Positions 1 to 4,564 of a stretch of 13,265 bases of DNA are shown piece by piece. A program made the position numbers and the translations under genes. The DNA is from an uncultured Fimbriimonadales bacterium (GTDB lineage: Bacteria; Armatimonadota; Fimbriimonadia; Fimbriimonadales; GBS-DC), in NCBI GenBank assembly GCA_937925775.1, contig CALAMM010000082.1, forward strand, positions 1 to 13,265. The letters run 5' to 3'. The notes beneath the pieces were generated by a model that was not told the DNA's origin, searched no databases, and saw only the letters and a program-made list of their open reading frames with translations. Within the stretch, counting starts at the first letter, position 1; each line of letters opens with the position of its first letter.

Positions 1-15
1 AGCCACAGCGCGTAG

Positions 16-35
16 CGTCGGCGTCCCCGCCGACG
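16..35. repeat. 8-bp-stem hairpin
   Basis: Arms CGTCGGCG (16-23) and CGCCGACG (28-35) are perfectly complementary around a TCCC loop. The nonamer GTAGCGTCG at 12-20, overlapping the left arm, recurs at 10643-10651 right at the end of gltX, also in a hairpin. This suggests a dispersed REP-like element rather than a local terminator; there is no following T-run. Confidence 0.5.
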
Positions 36-41
36 AACTAT

Positions 42-95
42 GCTTGGACAAGAATGTCCAAGCCACGCAAGCGCGGGTGCGACGCCTTTCTTGGC
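42..95. repeat. 54-bp direct repeat, copy 1
   Basis: This copy matches 180-233 at 52 of 54 positions; the differences are at 51/189 and 87-88/225-226. It opens with a perfect 9-bp hairpin, GCTTGGACA (42-50) with TGTCCAAGC (55-63), closing the tetraloop AGAA. The remainder is a CACGCAAGCGCGGGTGCGAC-type sequence followed by CTTGGC. Two near-identical copies 138 bp apart with no gene between them suggest a mobile or recombining repeat. Confidence 0.8.
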
Positions 96-127
96 ATCGC
101 AAAGCATCCCTGCCAAGAAAACCCGCG
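72..127. repeat. Nested inverted repeat (long hairpin)
   Basis: An inner perfect 10-bp stem, TTTCTTGGCA (87-96) with TGCCAAGAAA (111-120), encloses a 14-nt loop. An outer 7-bp stem, CGCGGGT (72-78) with ACCCGCG (121-127), continues it after an 8-nt one-sided bulge. The same left-hand sequence GGGTGCGACG (75-84) could instead pair with CGTCGCACCC (141-150), so two alternative folds are possible. Repeat copy 2 lacks the right arm of the inner stem. Confidence 0.55.
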
Positions 128-146
128 ACGACAGGAATGTCGTCGC
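125..146. repeat. Hairpin variant with GGAA tetraloop
   Basis: Arms GCGACGACA (125-133) and TGTCGTCGC (138-146) form a perfect 9-bp stem around GGAA, a GNRA-type loop. Compared with the hairpins at 42-63 and 180-201, the outer GC pair, the GACA/TGTC core and the loop are kept. Three internal pairs (TTG to GAC) change on both arms together, so pairing is preserved while the sequence changes. Confidence 0.7.
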
Positions 147-179
147 ACCCGTCGTAGCACCACAGCCCCCGCGAGAACT

Positions 180-233
180 GCTTGGACAGGAATGTCCAAG
201 CCACGCAAGCGCGGGTGCGACGCCATTCTTGGC
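180..233. repeat. 54-bp direct repeat, copy 2
   Basis: This is the second copy of the repeat at 42-95. Its hairpin is GCTTGGACA (180-188), loop GGAA (189-192), TGTCCAAGC (193-201). After the shared part it diverges at once. A short extra hairpin, CGCCA with TGGCG around TTCT, forms at 221-234. It contains GGGTGCGACG (213-222), which can also pair with 141-150. Confidence 0.8.
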
Positions 234-343
234 GCTGCACCCAGGCGATTTGTGGGCACACTGGTACCCTTGTCGGAGGGGGCTGGGGGTGAGGGCAACT
301 CACTCGCTTTCTTAGATTGCCTTTTAACACAAGCTTAAACTTT

Positions 344-373
344 TGAGCGGTATGCTCAGGGCGTTTCAGGAGG
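344..373 (+). promoter_or_regulatory. Putative promoter, palindrome and RBS of pseudopilin 1
   Basis: GGTATGCT (349-356) resembles the GGTAYAAY -10 boxes of other genes here, with a poorer last half. It sits within the inverted repeat TGAGC (344-348) / GCTCA (354-358), which could be an operator over the -10. A start near 363 would give a leader of about 20 nt carrying the strong Shine-Dalgarno AGGAGG (368-373), 8 nt before the ATG at 382. No good -35 hexamer was found. Confidence 0.4.
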
Positions 374-381
374 AGAACGCC

Positions 382-1167
382 ATGCGGAGAGGCTTTACAC
401 TGATTGAGCTGTTGGTGGTGATTGCCATCATCGCCATTTTAGCAGCAATTCTGTTCCCCGTGTTTGCACAAGCGCGTGAGAAAGCGCGCCAAACGGTTTG
501 TTCGGCTAACCTCAAGCAGCTGGGGATTGCGCAACAGATGTACCTGCAGGATTACGACGAGCAGTTTTTCACGCGCCCGCGCGACCCCTCGATACCGAAC
601 CGCTACTGGCAGGAGGATTGGTGGCCGTTTCTGCTAATCCCCTATATTAAGATGAAACCCAGCGATATTCAGGGACCCCGCGACAACTTTTTCAGCTGCC
701 CCAGCAATCCGATAGTGATGTCGCCCAATCCCCGCACGCGCCCGCTACCTGAGTGGGGGCTGGTGCTCACCCCGCGCCGTACCTATGAGTTCCACATGAG
801 CTACGCGCTGAGCGAGCATGTGCTGGACTATCCCGCCTTGGCGGTGTGGCAGCAACCTGCTGAAGCGCTCTTTCTGCTGGAAGTACGGGCGCGAGGCGCG
901 AGCAACCTGCCCAACAGCACAGCGGACACCGACATCGACTGTGGGCAGCCGAACGAAATCTGGTTCGGACATGCACAGGGAAGCAACTATCTGTGGATGG
1001 ATGGTCATGTGAAATGGATGCGCCCTGGTTTGCGCCCCGGCACGGATGGACGCGAAGCACGCCACTGGGTTAACCCGCCCTGCTGCGGCGACGGCGACAA
1101 CTACCCCTTCGGCGTCTGGGCACCGTGGGGCATGAACGCGCCGTTCACAATCCGCTACTGCCAGTAA
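382..1167 (+). CDS. Type II secretion/type IV pilin-like pseudopilin, H-x9-DG family
   Basis: This 261-residue secreted pilin-like protein has a type III signal peptide, MRRG followed by FTLIELLVVIAIIAILAA. A prepilin peptidase would cut after Gly4 and methylate Phe5; Glu9 is the conserved +5 glutamate. The hydrophobic helix runs over residues 5-28, followed by AREKARQTVC-type sequence and a globular part. The C-terminal signature H-x9-DG is seen as H197 to DG (207-208) with HVKWM after it. This is the architecture of the DUF1559/SBP_bac_10-like group, abundant in Planctomycetes and Armatimonadota. Six cysteines suggest disulfides outside the cytoplasm. I chose the ATG at 382 because AGGAGG ends 8 nt upstream and the leader then has the standard length; an upstream in-frame start at 343 would add 13 residues and spoil it. 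The exact function (pilus, secretion or surface layer) is unknown. The gene converges on a second pseudopilin. Confidence 0.9.
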   Translation: MRRGFTLIELLVVIAIIAILAAILFPVFAQAREKARQTVCSANLKQLGIAQQMYLQDYDEQFFTRPRDPSIPNRYWQEDWWPFLLIPYIKMKPSDIQGPRDNFFSCPSNPIVMSPNPRTRPLPEWGLVLTPRRTYEFHMSYALSEHVLDYPALAVWQQPAEALFLLEVRARGASNLPNSTADTDIDCGQPNEIWFGHAQGSNYLWMDGHVKWMRPGLRPGTDGREARHWVNPPCCGDGDNYPFGVWAPWGMNAPFTIRYCQ

Positions 1168-1200
1168 GCGTTGCAAAAAAGTGGAAGCCACAGCAGTTGG

Positions 1201-1228
1201 GCGGAATGCGCAGGCAAGCGCATTCCGC
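1201..1228. terminator. Strong hairpin between convergent genes, possible bidirectional terminator
   Basis: GCGGAATGCGC (1201-1211) and GCGCATTCCGC (1218-1228) form a perfect 11-bp stem around a 6-nt loop, AGGCAA. It lies in the 85-bp gap between the stops of pseudopilin 1 (+) and the small membrane protein (-). No T-run follows directly on either strand; for minus-strand transcripts a T-run lies about 20 nt beyond (1174-1179). It may stabilise 3' ends rather than act as a classic terminator. Confidence 0.55.
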
Positions 1229-1252
1229 TCAGCACAGGGCTATATGCCAAAG

Positions 1253-1453
1253 TTAGGGACCGCTCGCGCCCGCTCCCGATGGCCTTGAAGGTGGGGCTTG
1301 ATTGCCGAACGGGTTCGACTCATCGCCGAAGCTCTTCTCAACGACAGTGTCACTGGTGGATTTGCTGGTGCTGGTAAAGTACCACACGCCCACCAGTCCT
1401 AAAACCAGCACGATGGCGACGATAACCGCCCAAGTGGGAATCTCTTTTTTCAT
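1253..1453 (-). CDS. Small single-pass membrane protein, pseudopilin partner
   Basis: This 66-residue protein is unrecognised as a named family. The N-terminus MKKEIPTW is followed by one hydrophobic helix (about residues 8-26, AVIVAIVLVLGLVGVWYF), then a Ser/Thr-rich linker and a Pro/Gly/Ser-rich end (NPFGNQAPPSRPSGAG). The likely topology is N-in with a short extracytoplasmic tail. A good Shine-Dalgarno GGAGGT lies 8 nt before the ATG on the minus strand (plus-strand complement 1462-1467), which supports a real gene. It starts 53 nt after the stop of pseudopilin 2 on the same strand and is probably co-transcribed with it, with a G6/C6 hairpin (1480-1498) between them. By recall, similar tiny proteins often follow H-x9-DG pilins in Armatimonadota, so a role in pilin assembly or anchoring is plausible but unproven. 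Confidence 0.8.
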   Translation of the reverse strand: MKKEIPTWAVIVAIVLVLGLVGVWYFTSTSKSTSDTVVEKSFGDESNPFGNQAPPSRPSGAGASGP

Positions 1454-1479
1454 ATGCTCAGACCTCCATTAGAGGGGGA

Positions 1480-1498
1480 GGGGGGACTTACGCCCCCC
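1480..1498. other. G6/C6 intercistronic hairpin
   Basis: GGGGGG (1480-1485) and CCCCCC (1493-1498) can pair around a 7-nt loop in the 53-nt gap between pseudopilin 2 and the small membrane protein gene. It could cause partial termination or mRNA processing, so that pilin is made in excess over its partner. That role is inference. Confidence 0.35.
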
Positions 1499-1506
1499 AT
1501 GCAAGT

Positions 1507-2451
1507 TCACATCGTTGGTTGGCAACGCTGATCGATGCTCGGATTGTCGCCGGGGTAGGCGACCATCGGGTTCCAGTGAACCCCAGCTGGGTTGTAGTTG
1601 ACACAGGTGAAGTTCTGGGCTTCCGAGTTGACGCGCTCCTGCACCATGCCCCGATGCTGTGTCGTGGACAAGCGAAGTCTGGAGTCGATCTGCGTCAACC
1701 AAGCCTCTGGTGCGCGGAGCGGGTACCACTTGCTATGCCCATCGGCGAAGGTGATGTTGTGCCCTTCGTGGCGCCCCGAAATCCCGAAGAAGGAGTTGAC
1801 GGGTCCCGAAACATTAATCCAGTACCCACCGCCGCCTTCGCAGCTGGTCACACCGTCCGTTAGCACCACCATCTTAGCTGCCTCGCGGATGCGGGCATGG
1901 TTGATGTATTGCGAGGCGCAGTAGCTGTCGCAGGCTGGGATGCCAAAGGTGACGCAGGGATTCCAGTACGCGCTGCAACCAGGGTCGACGCCCTCGCGGC
2001 ACTGCCAATAGGGCGCGAAGAACTTGTTCATCCCAATCGGCATTGCGCGTCGGTCTGTATGCCAGTTATTGCAGGGGGGCGGGTTAATCTCGCGGTCTTC
2101 AGGAACAGGCTCATCCGCTCGGAATCGCATGCCAGCCCGCGAAATCGCGGCGGAAGGGCACTCGAACACGCCCTTGTTCTTCACATAGGGGTAAATCTGA
2201 CGGCTCCAGAGCGCGTTGGCGATACTCGCACGCCCCCAACAGCCACCGCTCGCCAACTCAGGAAAATACTCGTCATAGTCGTTTGTATACATGCTGATTG
2301 CGGTTCCCAGTTGACGCATGTTGCTGAGACACTGCGTTTTGCGTGCGCTTTCGCGTGCCCGCGCAAACACGGGGAACAGAATCGCCGCCAAGATGGCGAT
2401 AATCGCGATGACCACCAGTAGCTCAATCAATGTGAATCCGCGTCTTCGCAT
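1507..2451 (-). CDS. Pseudopilin 2, cysteine-rich, H-x9-DG family
   Basis: This 314-residue prepilin-like protein has the leader MRRRG, cut after Gly5, then FTLIELLVVIAIIAILAA with Glu10 at mature position +5. It continues with ARARESARKTQC, a mark of the same family as its neighbour. The tail signature is H228 to DG (237-238) in RHEGHNITFADGHSKW. About 12 cysteines (residues 41, 71, 98, 127, 151, 159, 166, 174, 178, 204, 283, 310) are unusual and point to several disulfides in an exported fold. A conserved VLTDG stretch sits at 196-200. The start at 2451 is set by the Shine-Dalgarno AGGAGG (complement 2458-2463), 6 nt upstream; extending to 2688 would add 79 non-homologous residues running into the divergent gene. 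A small membrane protein gene follows. A distinct surface or secretion role from pseudopilin 1 is likely given low similarity outside the leader. Confidence 0.92.
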   Translation of the reverse strand: MRRRGFTLIELLVVIAIIAILAAILFPVFARARESARKTQCLSNMRQLGTAISMYTNDYDEYFPELASGGCWGRASIANALWSRQIYPYVKNKGVFECPSAAISRAGMRFRADEPVPEDREINPPPCNNWHTDRRAMPIGMNKFFAPYWQCREGVDPGCSAYWNPCVTFGIPACDSYCASQYINHARIREAAKMVVLTDGVTSCEGGGGYWINVSGPVNSFFGISGRHEGHNITFADGHSKWYPLRAPEAWLTQIDSRLRLSTTQHRGMVQERVNSEAQNFTCVNYNPAGVHWNPMVAYPGDNPSIDQRCQPTM

Positions 2452-2544
2452 AGTGAACCTCCTCGCGCTTTTAACTACGCCCGCCTCAGGCTGATTCCTG
2501 CTGTTTTCTCTCCACGAAGGTAAGAAATTGGGGGTGTTCTGGGT

Positions 2545-2556
2545 TATAATTAGGTT
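2545..2556 (+). promoter_or_regulatory. Leaderless -10 promoter of the Gfo/Idh gene
   Basis: A perfect TATAAT (2545-2550), preceded by GGT, lies only 6 nt before the ATG at 2557. A transcript starting 7 nt downstream of the -10 begins at the A of the start codon. There is no Shine-Dalgarno, so leaderless translation is predicted. The complementary strand reads TATAAC over 2548-2543 and could serve the divergent pseudopilin operon. No clear -35 hexamer is present. Confidence 0.65.
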
Positions 2557-3786
2557 ATGAGCCTTACTCGTCGGGAGTTTCTGAAGCGGAGCGCGATTAC
2601 GGCGGCGGCGGCATCGTTCAGCACGCTCATCGCCCGCGCGAGCCAGCAGGAGAAGGTCAAAGTCGGCGTAATCGGCACTGGCGCTCAAGGACAGAACCTG
2701 CTGCGCCAGTTAATGAGTATGCCCAGCGCGGAAGTGGTCGCGGTATGCGACATCTATGCGCCAAATCGCATCCGCGCTTTGGAACTCACCCAGTTCCAAG
2801 CACACGGCTACAGCGACTATCGCGCCTTGCTGGAACGCAAGGACATCGAAGCGGTCGTGATTGCGACCCCCTTGCATTTGCATGCGCCGATGACCATCGA
2901 CGCGCTGCAGGCAGGCAAACATGTGTTCTGCGAGAAAGCCATCGCCTACGACCTCGACGAGGCGCGCCAGATGGCGCAGACCGCCCAGCGCACAGGCAAG
3001 CTGCTCCAAATCGGACACCAGCGCCACTACAACGACACTTACACGCAAGCGTACTGGCTCATTAAAGAGGGCGTTATCGGCAAGATTACCCATGTGCGCG
3101 TACTGTGGCATCGCAATAACAGTTGGCGACGCCCCGTCCCTGACCCGAAGTTCGAACGCCTGCTCAACTGGCGACTCTACAAGGACTACTCGCACGGACT
3201 GCTCACCGAGCTGGCGAGCCATCAACTCGATGTAGTGAACTGGTTTCTTGGCGCGTTCCCCATCTCCGTGATGGGCTATGGTGGCATCGACTACTGGAAA
3301 GATGGGCGCGAGGTGTACGATAATGTGGAGCTTATCTTCAACTATCCGGGCGGCGTGCGGGTGGTGTATACCAGCATCACGAGCAACGCCCACGATGGCT
3401 ATGGCGAGTGGTTTTTGGGCGATAAAGGCACCATCATCCTCACGAACGAGACTTCGGGCTTACTGTTTCGCGAGCGCAACGCCGAGAAGTTAGAATGGGA
3501 AGACGATGCGAACACGGTGCAGGTGGACGGTCGCCGCGCGGTGGTGATTGAGCCGACGCCGACGCGCCGCGCTCCGCAACGGGGCGAGCAGCTTGCCCAG
3601 CAGGGGCAGCGCAACGCCTACTACGCCGAGCTGGAGCATTTCCTGCAATGCGTGCGCACGGGTGAACAACCCAAATGCACCGCAGCCGACGCCCTGCCCG
3701 CGTTGACCTGCGTGCTCGGCGCGAAAACCGCCATCGAAACCGGCACGCGCTACGACTTCAAGCCTGAAGAGTTTCAGCTGGGATAG
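2557..3786 (+). CDS. Tat-exported Gfo/Idh/MocA family oxidoreductase
   Basis: This 409-residue protein is predicted to oxidise or reduce a sugar or polyol using NAD(P). The N-terminus TRREFLK (residues 4-10) with a following Ala-rich stretch to about 28 is a twin-arginine signal, so the folded, cofactor-loaded enzyme is probably exported. The Rossmann fold starts at 35 with VGVIGTGAQG (GxGxxG at 40-45). The acidic D65 ends beta-2. The family motif EKP appears as E126-K127-A128 in VFCEKAIA, and TP (104-105) lies before HLHAP. The C-terminal alpha/beta domain includes LTELASHQLDVVNWF (216-230), with H222 and D225 as likely catalytic or substrate residues, and ends with a conserved EQPKCTAADAL helix start. 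Length is usual for secreted Armatimonadota/Planctomycetes members. The substrate cannot be told from sequence. It is monocistronic and divergent from the pseudopilin operon, with a leaderless promoter. The start is fixed by the Tat leader and the -10. Confidence 0.9.
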   Translation: MSLTRREFLKRSAITAAAASFSTLIARASQQEKVKVGVIGTGAQGQNLLRQLMSMPSAEVVAVCDIYAPNRIRALELTQFQAHGYSDYRALLERKDIEAVVIATPLHLHAPMTIDALQAGKHVFCEKAIAYDLDEARQMAQTAQRTGKLLQIGHQRHYNDTYTQAYWLIKEGVIGKITHVRVLWHRNNSWRRPVPDPKFERLLNWRLYKDYSHGLLTELASHQLDVVNWFLGAFPISVMGYGGIDYWKDGREVYDNVELIFNYPGGVRVVYTSITSNAHDGYGEWFLGDKGTIILTNETSGLLFRERNAEKLEWEDDANTVQVDGRRAVVIEPTPTRRAPQRGEQLAQQGQRNAYYAELEHFLQCVRTGEQPKCTAADALPALTCVLGAKTAIETGTRYDFKPEEFQLG

Positions 3787-3796
3787 TTCCCCCGCA

Positions 3797-3809
3797 AGGG
3801 CGCAGCCCT
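3797..3809. terminator. Weak hairpin between convergent genes
   Basis: AGGGC (3797-3801) and GCCCT (3805-3809) form a 5-bp stem with a 3-nt loop in the 24-nt gap between the Gfo/Idh stop and the exonuclease stop. There is no T-run. It is the only candidate terminator in this short convergent junction. Confidence 0.25.
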
Positions 3810-3810
3810 C

Positions 3811-4560
3811 TCAGCGCACGGGGCGCAGCGCGGTCGTCTTCTCGCGCAACCGCTTGTACGCCAGCCCCGCCAGCGGCTTGAGGTTCACGATGTCCTCGCG
3901 GTTATAGCGAAGCAGTGTCTCCAGCGCGGAATCGTGTCCCAAGCGATACGCCTTCCATAGTAACACCGCCTCGCGTCCGCTAAGCCCTTCTAAGTCGGGG
4001 TCGCGAATCAGACCCAGCTGCTGCTCGATACGCTTCAGCCCCCCGCGCAACCCCAGCCGCCGCAGCGCAGGACACAAGTCCAGGTGCAACTGGTCCAACG
4101 CCAGCCCCGGAAAGTTGCGGGCAATCATCGGCACATCGAAGTGCAGTCCGTTGAAGGTCACCAGCATCGAGAACTCTCGTATAAAATCGGGAAACTCTTC
4201 TAAGTTCTCACCCCAGACGAACTGGTAGACCTCCTCGCCGTCGTAGACGCCGATCACCGTGATTTGGGAGCCGCCGTCGGTCTCGATGTCCAGATACGCG
4301 GTGTTGTGTCGGAACTCCTCATAGGCGCGCCAGTGCTCTTTGAGGGGGAGTCTGCCCGCGAAGTAGGCGTGGTCGTTTTCTTCTAATGCTTCGATGGAAG
4401 TGGCAGCGCCTTGCAGCACTGCGCTGAGGTGAGGTTCGCTGAGGCGCCACTTGGTTGGGGTCGCCAGCAGGGTGTACCAATCCTCTGCGCCCTGAAGCCA
4501 CAGCTCCCGCTCGATGGATTCGACCACGCCCGGAATATGAATGTAGGTTCGCGTCAACAC
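3811..4560 (-). CDS. YprB-like ribonuclease H-fold 3'-5' exonuclease (RNase_H_2 type)
   Basis: This 249-residue protein has a DEDDy exonuclease core. Motif I is Y89-L-D91-I-E93-T. Motif II is FNGLHFD with D142. D161 lies in a DL motif, and motif III is Y219-N-x-x-D223 in RYNREDIVN. These acidic residues would bind two metals to cleave nucleic acid. The N-terminus HIPGVVESIERELWLQGAEDW resembles the front part of B. subtilis YprB-type proteins, and the total length fits the short version lacking TPR repeats. The substrate (DNA or RNA) is unknown. The start is GTG at 4560, only 4 nt after the stop of the esterase gene, which suggests translational coupling. A GGTACACT box (complement 4577-4570) 9 nt before the GTG could be an extra internal leaderless promoter. 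No ATG is available in frame upstream, and the second codon TTG is an alternative start. Confidence 0.85.
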   Translation of the reverse strand: MLTRTYIHIPGVVESIERELWLQGAEDWYTLLATPTKWRLSEPHLSAVLQGAATSIEALEENDHAYFAGRLPLKEHWRAYEEFRHNTAYLDIETDGGSQITVIGVYDGEEVYQFVWGENLEEFPDFIREFSMLVTFNGLHFDVPMIARNFPGLALDQLHLDLCPALRRLGLRGGLKRIEQQLGLIRDPDLEGLSGREAVLLWKAYRLGHDSALETLLRYNREDIVNLKPLAGLAYKRLREKTTALRPVR

Positions 4561-4564
4561 AGCG

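Larger units (their letters stand above)
1..381. other. Gene-free repeat and hairpin region upstream of pseudopilin 1
   Basis: I see no believable gene here. The short open frames on both strands translate the repeats and have no ribosome-binding site or recognisable family. The first 240 bases hold a 54-bp direct repeat and several perfect hairpins, listed separately. Positions 266-303, read on the minus strand, give a C-rich CCCTCACCCCCAGCCCCC-type tract of the kind found dispersed in many GC-rich bacterial genomes; that is from memory. The last 80 bases turn AT-richer and carry the likely promoter and ribosome-binding site of the pseudopilin. The layout resembles an intergenic repeat cluster or a structured RNA locus rather than a decayed gene. 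Confidence 0.6.

Noticed and set aside
42..233. CRISPR-like or tandem array
   Set aside because: Only two copies of the 54-bp unit and one hairpin variant occur, at irregular spacing (83 and 55 nt between hairpins), with no cas genes.
38..338. Three overlapping open frames of 86-94 codons on both strands
   Set aside because: They translate the 54-bp repeats and hairpins, have no ribosome-binding site or family resemblance, and overlap each other on both strands.
2452..2688. 79-residue N-terminal extension of pseudopilin 2
   Set aside because: It would place residues before the prepilin leader and overlap the divergent gene; the Shine-Dalgarno and leader both point to 2451.
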